DNA of 64,000 nt, from NCBI RefSeq assembly GCF_030142075.1, contig NZ_CP126241.1, positions 2,976,001-3,040,000 of the forward strand, in the 5' to 3' direction. Positions 45,965-56,999 of the stretch are shown here, piece after piece. The notes beneath the pieces were generated by a model that saw only the letters and a list, made by a program, of their open reading frames with translations, searched no databases and had not been told where the DNA came from. This DNA is from Arthrobacter sp. zg-Y20. GTDB lineage: Bacteria > Actinomycetota > Actinomycetes > Actinomycetales > Micrococcaceae. Positions within the stretch are counted from its first letter, which is position 1, and each line of letters opens with the position of its first letter. Position numbers and translations under genes: made by a program.

Positions 45965-47878
45965 ATGAGCGATCAGAAAAATACACCGGGGGCGGACTCT
46001 CCGCTACCGGAGGAGGCAGGAAACCCCACTGCTTTCCCCGATCTGAGCGCGCATTCGGACTCCCCTGCCTGGCTATCCGCCGACGGAAGCCACGACACAG
46101 GCCTGTGGGAGCGCACTTTCGCCGACAGCGGTGCTGCTGCCGACACGGGCGCGCAGCCGGTCGAACCAGCGGGCGCCGATGCCGATGAGACGCCGGGGAA
46201 AGCCGATGAGGCACCGGGAAAAAAGACTGCCGTTGCAACGGCTGTGGGTGCCGTCCTCTCCCGTCTGGCGGACAGGGCAACACGAGCAGGGAAGGGCGCC
46301 GACAGTTCCGAGGCGGTTGCCGGTACCGGGTCCCCCGAGTCCGCAGAACGTGCAGAACGTGCAGAACGTGCAGACGATGACACTGTGCCCGCAGAGGCTG
46401 CAGACGATGACACTGTGACTGCAGAAGGTGACGCTGTAGCCGCGGAATCCGCACCCGAGCATGACGCCGTGCATGCGGAGGGCGCTGATGCTGACTCCCA
46501 GTCAACCGAAAGCGCCGGCGACAACCCGTCCGCCGAAAGTTCCGGCGTCGAAAGCACCGCGGACGAACCCGGGGACATGGAGGACGACGTGGAACTGCCG
46601 CCGGAACCGGTGGTAGTGGCCCCCGAGGAGCTGGAGCTGGAAGAGCCGTCCCTGGCCGAACCGGCACTGAGCAGTGACGCGGTGGAGGCCGCCGAGCTTG
46701 AGGACGTGGCTTCCGAAACAGCCGCCGTGGAGGCCAATGCCGCCGAAGCGGGCCGGCTTTCCGGTCTCGAGCCCGCTCCTGCCGGCGCAGAGATTCGGGT
46801 TGACCCCGCAGCTGAAGAAGCAGCCGAAACGGACCCCGAAGCCCCCGACGCGGCGCAGGCAGGACCGGGCTCGCCGGAGACCGGACGCGAAGAACCCGCG
46901 GCCGAAGAAGCCGTAGGCGAAGAACCCGCGGCCGAAGAAGCCGTAGGCGAAGAACCCGCAGCTGAAGAAGCCGTAGGCGAAGAACCCGCAGCTGAAGAAG
47001 TTGTAGGCGAAGAACCCGCGGCTGAAGAAGCTGCGGTCGAAGAACCCGCGGCTGAGGACACCGAGGAAGGGGCTGGGAATGCCCCGTCCGAAGCCCGGTC
47101 CGACGCCGGGCCGAAGGATGCACCCGGCCTGCTGCACGGAATCAATGCAGCGGCGCCCGTGACGGATGCCTTGCCGGCGCAGGACAAGGCTGAAGCCGAA
47201 GACACACCCGAGCCGGAGCCAACAACGGCTTCGGTTCCGACCGGCGATACCCGCCGTTCCCGCCGTCTGGCGGAAAGCCAGGCTGCTGCCGCTGCCGCCG
47301 GCGCCGCGCGGAAGCCTAAAGCAGACGCCACGGGCCAGATGCCGGCAGTTGAGGAGCCGGGTGCCCCGGCACCGGCCCCCGCAACCGCAGCAGGTCCGGC
47401 CAAGGGCACAGGCAGACGCAACACCAAGCTGCTGCTGGTGATCGGCGGCGTAGTCCTGGCCGCCGTCGTTGCCATCCTCCTGGTGGTCTTCGTCTTTAAC
47501 GGCAAGGGCGAAGGGGTGGTCAGCGAAAACGTCAGCCCCGTGGACCTGGAAGCCGGCGCCTGCCTGCAGGACTGGGAGGACGTGAACTCCACTGCCGACG
47601 TCGTCACCTGCGAGACTCCGCACCACGCCCAGCTGGTGGCATCGGAGCGGTTCGAGGGCAGCGACGACTTCCCCGGCACAGCCGCCCTGGAAGACCGGGT
47701 CAACGAGGTGTGCGCCGCCGTGGACTACGCCGATAGCGCCTCGTCCTACCCGGATCTCAAGGTCGCCAAGTCCATCCCCACGGAGCAGACCTGGTCCAAC
47801 GGAGACCGCCGGCTGGACTGCTTTGTATTCAGCCCCGAGGGCCAGGAACTGACGGAGTCCCTGATCCGGACCAACTAA
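45965..47878 (+). CDS. Septum-formation domain protein with long acidic repetitive N-terminus
   Basis: A 637-residue single-pass membrane protein. Residues 1-480 are cytoplasmic, acidic and of low complexity, rich in Ala, Glu, Asp and Pro. A basic patch (RNTK) precedes the helix LLLVIGGVVLAAVVAILLVV (about 483-503). The extracytoplasmic domain is Septum_form-like: LEAGACLQDWEDV, VVTCETPHHAQLV, VCAAVDYA and RRLDCFVFSP, with four cysteines for two disulfides. AGGGAGG is 13 bases before the ATG. Probably envelope or division related; direct function unproven. Confidence 0.75.
   Translation: MSDQKNTPGADSPLPEEAGNPTAFPDLSAHSDSPAWLSADGSHDTGLWERTFADSGAAADTGAQPVEPAGADADETPGKADEAPGKKTAVATAVGAVLSRLADRATRAGKGADSSEAVAGTGSPESAERAERAERADDDTVPAEAADDDTVTAEGDAVAAESAPEHDAVHAEGADADSQSTESAGDNPSAESSGVESTADEPGDMEDDVELPPEPVVVAPEELELEEPSLAEPALSSDAVEAAELEDVASETAAVEANAAEAGRLSGLEPAPAGAEIRVDPAAEEAAETDPEAPDAAQAGPGSPETGREEPAAEEAVGEEPAAEEAVGEEPAAEEAVGEEPAAEEVVGEEPAAEEAAVEEPAAEDTEEGAGNAPSEARSDAGPKDAPGLLHGINAAAPVTDALPAQDKAEAEDTPEPEPTTASVPTGDTRRSRRLAESQAAAAAAGAARKPKADATGQMPAVEEPGAPAPAPATAAGPAKGTGRRNTKLLLVIGGVVLAAVVAILLVVFVFNGKGEGVVSENVSPVDLEAGACLQDWEDVNSTADVVTCETPHHAQLVASERFEGSDDFPGTAALEDRVNEVCAAVDYADSASSYPDLKVAKSIPTEQTWSNGDRRLDCFVFSPEGQELTESLIRTN
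46888..47059 (+). repeat. Tandem 30-base repeats encoding EEPAAEEAVG
   Basis: Five full 30-base units begin at 46891 (46891, 46921, 46951, 46981, 47011), then a partial sixth. Units differ mostly by silent changes. They encode EEPAAEEAVG-type decapeptides inside the acidic domain; a 9-base GCAGAACGT repeat lies earlier, near 46343. Confidence 0.9.
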
Positions 47879-47890
47879 CCGGCAGCAACA

Positions 47891-47944
47891 AACAAACAAA
47901 CGGCGTGCGGCGGGCTAATGCCCGCCGCACGCCGTTCGTTTGTT
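47891..47944. terminator. Bidirectional terminator between septum gene and clpB
   Basis: A stem of about 25 pairs with one mismatch on a TAAT loop (47891-47915 with 47920-47944), A-rich on one side and T-rich on the other. Confidence 0.88.
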
Positions 47945-47978
47945 GCCGTTCGTTTCTACTTGCGCTGCCGGGTCCCGG

Positions 47979-50603
<2,625 letters not shown>

Positions 50604-50649
50604 GGATGGCTCCTCAAAACCTCAGCAATATTCAGCCTCAGTGCTGGTC

Positions 50650-50680
50650 ATATAACAAGGTTGAGTCTAGTTAGCTCAAC
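50650..50680 (-). promoter_or_regulatory. clpB promoter overlapped by a HAIR-like (HspR) operator
   Basis: At 50660-50680 lies GTTGAGT-N7-GCTCAAC; the HAIR consensus is CTTGAGT-N7-ACTCAAG, so the core matches and the outer bases change symmetrically. On the minus strand TTGAGC (50679-50674) and TTATAT (50655-50650) are 18 bases apart, as -35 and -10 boxes, so a bound repressor would cover the -35. Confidence 0.65.
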
Positions 50681-50743
50681 TTTGAAAGTAAAGTTATCCA
50701 CAGCACTCTTGGGGCGCCCGTCCCAAGGCGGCGCCGGCGTCTC

Positions 50744-51340
50744 CTACGGGGCGCGCTCCGCCTCAAACTCGTCGGCAGCCCGGCGCCAGCTCTCGTTCCG
50801 GGCGTCGAAAAGGTCCACCAGCTCTCCTTCGATCTTCAAATCCGGCATAAGTCCCGGCGGCTTTTGCGGGATGGTGCCGCCCAGGTACTCCTCCAGCATG
50901 TCCAGGAAGAACTCCCACCCCGCCCCGCCGGTCCAGATCCCGCCGCCGGGTGCCGCGGTGGTGGCAAACCCCTTGCGGACCGAGGCGTAAAGCAGTTCTA
51001 TCCGGGTCTGACTGTCTTCGGCCGTCAGATGCAGCTCCAACTCGGCAGGGGCTGCCCCTTCCCGGATCCAGGACACGGTGAGCAGGCGGGGCGGATCACA
51101 GCGCAGGATGTCACCATGGGATCCGTCGGGCAGGCTGTAGTTTCCTCCCCTCCGCAAATCCCCCTCCGGCTGCGCCAGCCATTCAGCCACGCGGTCAGGC
51201 TCCGCCAGCGCGGACCACACCTCTCCGATGGGATGCCCGATGTCCCTGGCCATCACAACCATCAGTGCGTGGCCGGCCTGAATCTGCCGGCGGCCCAAGG
51301 ACCGCTCCGTCCTTCTGAGAATCGTGTCCAAATCGGACAT
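50744..51340 (-). CDS. SRPBCC (AHSA1-like) domain protein
   Basis: A 198-residue protein of the START/Bet v1-like fold: ARDIGHPIGEVWSALAEPDRVAEWL, GDILRCDPPRLLTVSWIREG and AGWEFFLDMLEEYLGG are the standard AHSA1-like blocks. Ligand unknown. ATG 51340 has GGAGGAG 7 bases upstream. It lies upstream of clpB on the same strand but with 140 bases and a separate promoter between. Confidence 0.82.
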   Translation of the reverse strand: MSDLDTILRRTERSLGRRQIQAGHALMVVMARDIGHPIGEVWSALAEPDRVAEWLAQPEGDLRRGGNYSLPDGSHGDILRCDPPRLLTVSWIREGAAPAELELHLTAEDSQTRIELLYASVRKGFATTAAPGGGIWTGGAGWEFFLDMLEEYLGGTIPQKPPGLMPDLKIEGELVDLFDARNESWRRAADEFEAERAP

Positions 51341-51767
51341 CCGCTCACTCCTCCGTAGAACAACCGGCACCCGATCCGGGTCCTTGCGCGGCTGTCGACG
51401 CCGCTCGGGCCGTCGGAAGGTGTCCAGTTGGAAGCGAGTTGTGTCGTTGGCCACAAGAGGGCCATTTCTCCAAAACGGTAGCAGGGAAAGCAGGCCCTGC
51501 ACAGGCCGGAAAGGCTGCCCTGGCCCGGCATCCTGGGCTTGCACCTGCCATGTCCGTGTGAGCCGGGTCAAAGGAATCGAGGCACTGCGGGCATTTTGGT
51601 AGATTCGAAAATGCCTCCGGACAGCGCGTCGCGCTGCAGTCCCCCGGGTGCCCGCCCGCTCCGTTTGGCCTGCGGACGCCTAGGTGTACGCCGCGCCGCG
51701 GCCGCCTCCGCCATCCCGTGCTGCCGGAGCGCCTGAAGCTCCGTAGCAACCCAAGGATCGATCCTCA
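51341..51767. other. 427-base region between the SRPBCC and betT genes
   Basis: No convincing gene is present; open frames here are short shadows. It contains a Crp-like site (51557-51572), an 8-pair inverted repeat GGCATTTT...AAAATGCC (51590-51615) that encloses TAGATT, a possible -10, and a GGATCGATCC palindrome just before the betT start. Confidence 0.5.
51557..51572. promoter_or_regulatory. Putative Crp/GlxR site upstream of betT
   Basis: TGTGA-GCCGGG-TCAAA matches TGTGA-N6-TCACA at 9 of 10 fixed bases, about 195 bases before the betT start and about 30 bases before a TAGATT -10-like hexamer. Confidence 0.35.
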
Positions 51768-53870
51768 ATGAGCAATCTCGCGGAAGCGGAGAAAGCGGAC
51801 ACCGCTGCTCCGCGGACCCGGGTTAATACAACGGTTTTCATCGGTTCGGCCGCCGGAATTCTCGCCATTGCCCTCTGGGCCATGCTGGCCTCCGGCAATG
51901 CCGATTCCGTTATCGGTTCCATGGTGGGCTGGGTTTCGGTCAACATGGGCTGGTACTACTTCCTGGTGGTCAGCCTCGTGGTGATTTTTGTCCTGGCCAC
52001 GGCCCTGACCCGCGTCGGTAAGACGAAGCTCGGCCCTGACCATTCCAGGCCGCAGTTCAGCATGTTCACATGGGCCGCCATGCTGTTCGCCGCCGGCATC
52101 GGCATTGACCTGATGTTCTTCTCGGTCTCCGAGCCGGTCTCGCAGTATCTGGCCCCGCCCGCCGGCGATCCCGGCACTGCCGAAGCGGCACGCAATGCCC
52201 TGGTACTGACCCTGTTCCATTACGGCATAACAGGCTGGGCGCTGTATGCCCTGATGGGACTGGCCCTGGGCTACTTTGCCTACCGGCACAACCTGCCGCT
52301 GAGCATCCGCTCGGCCCTGTACCCGATTTTCGGCAGGAAGATCGAAGGTCCGCTTGGCCACAGCGTGGACATTGCCGCCCTGCTGGGGACCATCTTCGGC
52401 ATTGCCACCTCTCTCGGCATCGGCGTGGTGCAGTTGAACTATGGACTGAACGTCATGTTCGGACTGCCCGAAAACCTGACGGTGCAGGTTTCCCTGATTG
52501 CCTTGTCCGTCATCATGGCCACCATTTCCACCGTCTCCGGTGTGGAGAAAGGCATCCGCCGGCTCTCCGAGCTCAATGTGGTCCTCGCCGTCGGGCTGAT
52601 GCTTTTCGTCCTGGTCGCCGGCAACACCAACTTCCTGCTCGACGGCATTGTCCAGAACATCGGGGATGTCCTCAGCAACTTCCCCTCCATGACCATGGAC
52701 ACCATGGCCTATGACCGGCCGGATGCCTGGTTGAGTTCCTGGACCCTGTTCTTCTGGGCTTGGTGGATTGCCTGGGCACCGTTCGTCGGACTCTTCCTGG
52801 CCCGGATCTCCCGGGGCCGGACCATCCGCGAATTCGTCCTCGGCACCATGATCGTGCCGTTTGCCTTCATCCTGCTGTGGATATCCATCTTCGGGAACTC
52901 CGCGCTTGACCTGGTCATGACCGGCAACACAGCGTTCGGGGAGGTGGCAATGAACCAGCCCGAACGCGCCTTCTACGGACTGCTGGAACAGTACCCCTGG
53001 GCGCCGGCGACGGCGGCGATCGCCACCTTCACCGGCCTGCTGTTCTACGTGACCTCCGCAGACTCCGGCGCCCTGGTGATGGCCAATTTCACCTCCCACC
53101 TCAGCGATGCCGACTCCGACGGGCCGAAGTGGCTGCGGGTGTTCTGGTCAGTGGCCACCGGCCTGCTTACCCTCGCGATGCTGATGGTCGGCGGGGTGAC
53201 CACGCTGCAGAACGCCACCATCATCATGGGGCTGCCGCTGTCCATCCTCCTGCTGTTCATCATGCTCGGGGTCTATAAGGCCCTGCGGGTAGAGAACACG
53301 CTGACCGACAGCTACCGGGCTTCCCTGCCGAGCATCATCGCAGGACGCGGCTTGGACGCGCGCGGCGGCCTCAGCTGGCGCCAGCGCCTCTCCCGCGTGA
53401 TGACCTACCCGGGTCCGCGGCAGGCCGAACGCTTCCTGCAAACCGTCGCCCGGCCTGCCCTGCAGGAAGTCCATGACGAACTGAAGGCGCGGGGCGCCGA
53501 CGTCGTACTGTGCGAAGGAGAGGTGGCTCCGTACGGCATCCACCATCTGGACCTGCAGGTGGGCATGGCGCAGGAGCGCGGCTTCAAATACCAGATCTAC
53601 CCCGTGCGGTGCGATACCCCGTCCTATGCCCACAACGCGTCAGCGGAAACCAAGTATTTCCGGATGGAGGTTTTCTCCCTCGAGGGCAGCCACGGCTATG
53701 ACCTCATGGGCTATAGCAAGGAACAGGTCATCACCGATGTTTTGGACCATTACGAGACCCATCTGGAGTTCCTGCACCTGAACCGCGAGGTGCCGGGCAA
53801 CACCTCCATCGCCGAGGACCAGGTTCCCAAGGACAACTGGGAAACCGACTTCGCACAGCGGCGGGAATAA
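51768..53870 (+). CDS. betT: BCCT family choline/betaine transporter (BetT-like)
   Basis: A 700-residue carrier with 12 expected helices. The BCCT signatures are HYGITGWALYALMGLALGYF, TLFFWAWWIAWAPFVGLFLARISRG and the substrate-box tryptophans. Unlike short BetP types, it has about 170 residues after the last helix (from about 530), as in BetT choline carriers whose C-terminus senses osmotic stress. No bet oxidase gene is nearby. AAGGA lies 10 bases before the ATG. Confidence 0.87.
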   Translation: MSNLAEAEKADTAAPRTRVNTTVFIGSAAGILAIALWAMLASGNADSVIGSMVGWVSVNMGWYYFLVVSLVVIFVLATALTRVGKTKLGPDHSRPQFSMFTWAAMLFAAGIGIDLMFFSVSEPVSQYLAPPAGDPGTAEAARNALVLTLFHYGITGWALYALMGLALGYFAYRHNLPLSIRSALYPIFGRKIEGPLGHSVDIAALLGTIFGIATSLGIGVVQLNYGLNVMFGLPENLTVQVSLIALSVIMATISTVSGVEKGIRRLSELNVVLAVGLMLFVLVAGNTNFLLDGIVQNIGDVLSNFPSMTMDTMAYDRPDAWLSSWTLFFWAWWIAWAPFVGLFLARISRGRTIREFVLGTMIVPFAFILLWISIFGNSALDLVMTGNTAFGEVAMNQPERAFYGLLEQYPWAPATAAIATFTGLLFYVTSADSGALVMANFTSHLSDADSDGPKWLRVFWSVATGLLTLAMLMVGGVTTLQNATIIMGLPLSILLLFIMLGVYKALRVENTLTDSYRASLPSIIAGRGLDARGGLSWRQRLSRVMTYPGPRQAERFLQTVARPALQEVHDELKARGADVVLCEGEVAPYGIHHLDLQVGMAQERGFKYQIYPVRCDTPSYAHNASAETKYFRMEVFSLEGSHGYDLMGYSKEQVITDVLDHYETHLEFLHLNREVPGNTSIAEDQVPKDNWETDFAQRRE

Positions 53871-53912
53871 CAACAGGCCTGCCACATCCGCAGGTTCGGG
53901 AGGGCAGGCAGG

Positions 53913-53918
53913 TACCCT
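53913..53918 (+). promoter_or_regulatory. Putative -10 element of leaderless PBP lipoprotein gene
   Basis: TACCCT, then 6 bases, then the ATG at 53925. Confidence 0.4.
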
Positions 53919-53924
53919 GTCGGG

Positions 53925-55916
53925 ATGGGGAAAAACCGCACACCCGTTTCCGTTCTCGCCGTCGCCGCTCTGGCCCTGAGCCTTGTCTCCTGTTCGGCGG
54001 ACAAGCCGTCACCGGATGACGCCGCCGCTACCCTGGCCGAGGGCCTGGGCAACCTGGATGTGTCAGGATCTGCCTTTACGGCGGGAACTCCGGTCCAGAT
54101 CAACAAGGAGCTTCAGACCCTGCTGGCCGACATGGGGCCCCTGCGGCCGGACGTCACCGTGGCCGGTGTCGACGAAGATCCCGATGACAAGGACACCGCG
54201 TCCGCCAAGCTTGGGTATGCCTGGGACGTGAACGGGGATTCGCGGCCGGACTGGAACTATGAAAGCACTGTCCGGCTCGAACGCGGCGAGGATGATCAGT
54301 GGCTGGTCCAGTGGGCGCCGTCGGTGCTGTTCGATTCCCTGGCCGACGGCGACCGGTTGGCCCGCGCGACCGTGCCGCCTCCCGCCCGCGGCGACATCCT
54401 GGACCGGAACGGGGCGCCGTTGATGACTTCCCGTCCGGTGCTGCGGATCGGCATCAACAAGCCCGACGTCCCGGAGGGGCAGGAGGCTTCCTCCGCCGCC
54501 GCGCTGGCCGCGCTGGTGGGACTGGACCCCGAGGCCTACACCGCGCAGGTGCAGGCGTCCGGCCCGGAAGCGTTCGTGGAGGCGCTGGTGCAGCGCGCCG
54601 AGGCGGACGGACCGGCCACGGTTCAGAGCGTTGAAGCCATCCCCGGCGCCGCGGCGCTGCCGGCGCAGCGCATCCTGGCGCCCACCCGGAGCTTCGCCCG
54701 GGCATTGCTCGGCACCGTAGGCGAGGCCACCGCCGAGGCGATCGCGGAGTCCGAGGGCCGGCTTTCCGCGGGCGACCTGACCGGCCTTTCAGGACTCCAG
54801 CAGCAGTACGACGAGCAACTGCGCGGCAGCGACGGAGTGAGCATCACTGTCGAAAGCGCGAGCGGAAGCAAGGGCGTTTTCGCCACGGACGCCCTTTCCG
54901 GCACCGATGTACAGACCACCCTCGATCCCCGCCTGCAGGAGCTGGCCGAGGCAGTCCTGGAAGGCGAGCCCTCGGCGTCGGCCCTGGTCGCCATCCAGCC
55001 TTCCACGGGCGATATCCTCACCGTGGCCAACGGGCCGGGCAGCGAAGGCCAGCAGACGGCCCTGCTGGGCCAGTATCCGCCCGGCTCCACGTTCAAGACT
55101 GCCTCTGCCCTGGCCATGCTGCGCAACGGCGTCACTCCGGAGTCCACGGTCCAGTGCCCGGCCGAACTCAACGTTGACGGGCGGAACTTCGCCAACGTCC
55201 CCGGCTACCCCGCCAACGCAACCGGAGACATCCCGCTGCGTACGGCATTCGCCAACTCGTGCAACACGGCCTTCCTGAACGCACGCGACACGGTTTCCCA
55301 GCAGGCCTTGGCGGATGCGGCAGCGGATCTGGGCATCGGTGTGGACGCGGCCATCGGCACGCCCGCGTTCCTGGGATCGGTTCCGGCGGAGGCCGAGGGC
55401 ACCGCCCACGCAGCGTCGCTGATCGGGCAGGGCGAAGTCCTCGTTTCGCCGCTGGCCATGGCCGTGGCCGGAGCGTCCATCAGCAAGGGCGAGCGGGTGG
55501 CACCGGCGCTGGTCCGTCCCGTCGCGGGAACAGAGGGGACAGCCCCGGCCGCATCGGCGCCTGCCGACCCGTCGGCTGGGGCGAAGGCATCGGCTGCTCC
55601 GTCAGCAAGTGAATCGGCGGCCCCCGCCCCTGCTCCCAGTAAGCTCACCGCCGCGGAAGCTGCGTCCCTGCGGGAGATGATGCGCGCCGTCGTCGCCGAG
55701 GGCGGCGTACAGATGCTGCTGGACGTGCCGGGCGACCCTGTGCTGGCTAAGTCGGGGACCGCGGAGTTCGGCGGCGAGGACCCGCCCCAGACCCACGCCT
55801 GGGTACTGTCCATCCAGGGTGACCTGGCCGTCGCGGTGTTCGTGGAACAGGGCGAACGGGGTTCGACGTCGGGTGGCCCGCTGATGAAGCAGTTCCTGAC
55901 CGGCGCCCGGGGCTAG
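53925..55916 (+). CDS. Penicillin-binding lipoprotein (MecA-N/NTF2-like plus transpeptidase)
   Basis: A 663-residue exported protein. The signal peptide ends in a lipobox (LSLVSCSA, Cys at about 24). A MecA-N/NTF2-like domain (to about 150) precedes PPARGDILDRNGAPL, a dimerisation region, and the transpeptidase with STFK near 389, SCN and KSGTAEF near 608. It resembles M. tuberculosis Rv2864c (PBP-lipo). A Pro/Ala/Ser linker interrupts the domain before the KSG motif. Acts in peptidoglycan cross-linking; ends overlap the convergent yccF by 4 bases. Confidence 0.87.
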   Translation: MGKNRTPVSVLAVAALALSLVSCSADKPSPDDAAATLAEGLGNLDVSGSAFTAGTPVQINKELQTLLADMGPLRPDVTVAGVDEDPDDKDTASAKLGYAWDVNGDSRPDWNYESTVRLERGEDDQWLVQWAPSVLFDSLADGDRLARATVPPPARGDILDRNGAPLMTSRPVLRIGINKPDVPEGQEASSAAALAALVGLDPEAYTAQVQASGPEAFVEALVQRAEADGPATVQSVEAIPGAAALPAQRILAPTRSFARALLGTVGEATAEAIAESEGRLSAGDLTGLSGLQQQYDEQLRGSDGVSITVESASGSKGVFATDALSGTDVQTTLDPRLQELAEAVLEGEPSASALVAIQPSTGDILTVANGPGSEGQQTALLGQYPPGSTFKTASALAMLRNGVTPESTVQCPAELNVDGRNFANVPGYPANATGDIPLRTAFANSCNTAFLNARDTVSQQALADAAADLGIGVDAAIGTPAFLGSVPAEAEGTAHAASLIGQGEVLVSPLAMAVAGASISKGERVAPALVRPVAGTEGTAPAASAPADPSAGAKASAAPSASESAAPAPAPSKLTAAEAASLREMMRAVVAEGGVQMLLDVPGDPVLAKSGTAEFGGEDPPQTHAWVLSIQGDLAVAVFVEQGERGSTSGGPLMKQFLTGARG

Positions 55917-56368
55917 TACTGCCCCGGCACCGCCCGGCCCGAATAGCCGGGCTGGCGGTAGGCGTTGCCGGTGTACGGGGTGATCTGCCAGGTGTCCGTA
56001 GGCACAATGACCTTGCCCAGCGGCATCAGGGAAATGGGCAGCATCTTCAGGTTCGCGATGCCCAGCGGGATGCCCACAATGCTCACGAACATGGGGATGG
56101 CGGTCATCACGTGGCCGATGGCGATCCAGATGCCGGCCAGCAGCAGCCAGATGATGTTACCCACCATGCTCAGCGGTCCGGTAAAGCCGCCCCGGTCCAC
56201 CACCGTGCGGCCGAACGGCCACAGCGCGTAGTTGGCAATGCGGAAGGACGCGATGCCGAACGGAATGGTCACGATCAGCAGGCAGCAGATCACACCGGCC
56301 AGCGCATACCCCAGCGCCAGCCAAATACCGCCGAACAGGAGCCAGATGACGTTGAGGATTGCGCGCAT
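55913..56368 (-). CDS. YccF domain membrane protein
   Basis: A 151-residue protein with an internal duplication: NVIWLLFGGIWLALGYALAG...TIPFGIASFRIANYALWPFG and NIIWLLLAGIWIAIGHVMTA...GIPLGIANLKMLPISLMPLG, each with membrane segments. The YccF family is widespread; function unknown. AACAAT ends 6 bases before the ATG, so leaderless translation is likely. Confidence 0.87.
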   Translation of the reverse strand: MRAILNVIWLLFGGIWLALGYALAGVICCLLIVTIPFGIASFRIANYALWPFGRTVVDRGGFTGPLSMVGNIIWLLLAGIWIAIGHVMTAIPMFVSIVGIPLGIANLKMLPISLMPLGKVIVPTDTWQITPYTGNAYRQPGYSGRAVPGQY

Positions 56369-56461
56369 TCATCCATTGTTCTCCACCGGCCCGGGTTTAG
56401 CCACGGCACCGGCTCCAGCCACGCCCGCAGTTCCTACTTAGCCCCGCTGCCCTTCCTGTCC

Positions 56462-56467
56462 TACACT
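56462..56467 (+). promoter_or_regulatory. Putative -10 element of leaderless PPOX gene
   Basis: TACACT, 6 bases, then the ATG at 56474. TTAGCC lies 18 bases upstream as a weak -35. Confidence 0.45.
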
Positions 56468-56473
56468 GGCGCC

Positions 56474-56935
56474 ATGCCGACTTCCGGGGAAACCGCCGCA
56501 GACCAGCTCACCTCCAGCCAGTGCTGGGACTACATCCGGAAAGCCCGGTTCGGCCGGCTGGCCGTAGTCGTAGAGGGCCACCCGGAGATTTTTCCGGTGA
56601 ACTTCGCCGTGGACCACGGCACCGTTGTGTTCCGGACCGCCGCCGGCACCAAGCTGTCCGGGGCGCTTTCGGGCAGTTCGGTGGCGTTTGAGATTGACGG
56701 CTATGACGACAATCTTTCCTCCGCCTGGAGCGTGGTGCTCAAAGGCACCGCTTCCCTGCTGGAGGACAACGCCGAGCTGATAGCTTCGGAGGAGCTTCCC
56801 CTTTTCCCCTGGCAGGCGGGCATTAAGAACGCCTTTGTCCGAGTCGATCCGGAGGTCACCTCCGGGCGCCGGTTCCTGATTTCCAACGCCGCCCGGCGCA
56901 ATGTGCTGCGCGGCATGGGGCTGTACACCGAATAG
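56474..56935 (+). CDS. Pyridoxamine 5'-phosphate oxidase-like flavin/F420-binding protein
   Basis: A 153-residue split beta-barrel protein: RFGRLAVVVEGHPEIFPVNFAVD, TVVFRTAAGTKLSGALSGSSVAFEID (split at its Leu-Ser) and WSVVLKGTASLL are typical of the actinobacterial PPOX-class family with FMN, haem or F420 cofactors. The frame is open 360 bases upstream, antisense to yccF, but conservation and the -10 place the start here. Confidence 0.8.
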   Translation: MPTSGETAADQLTSSQCWDYIRKARFGRLAVVVEGHPEIFPVNFAVDHGTVVFRTAAGTKLSGALSGSSVAFEIDGYDDNLSSAWSVVLKGTASLLEDNAELIASEELPLFPWQAGIKNAFVRVDPEVTSGRRFLISNAARRNVLRGMGLYTE

Positions 56936-56950
56936 GTCTGCACGCAAACA

Positions 56951-56989
56951 AAAAGAGGTCCCGCATCCGGTGGATGCGGGACCTCTTTT
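56951..56989. terminator. Bidirectional terminator between PPOX and RNA helicase genes
   Basis: A perfect 18-pair stem, AAAAGAGGTCCCGCATCC and its complement, on a 3-base loop, with A and T tracts at its base. Confidence 0.9.
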
Positions 56990-56999
56990 CTCAGAACCC

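Noticed and set aside
46888-47059. The 30-base repeats as a CRISPR array
   Set aside because: Units are contiguous with no spacers and lie in frame inside a coding region.
51765-53099. 444-codon frame antisense to betT
   Set aside because: Composition is Gly/Gln/Asp/His-rich, typical of the antisense of a membrane protein gene; betT motifs are clear.
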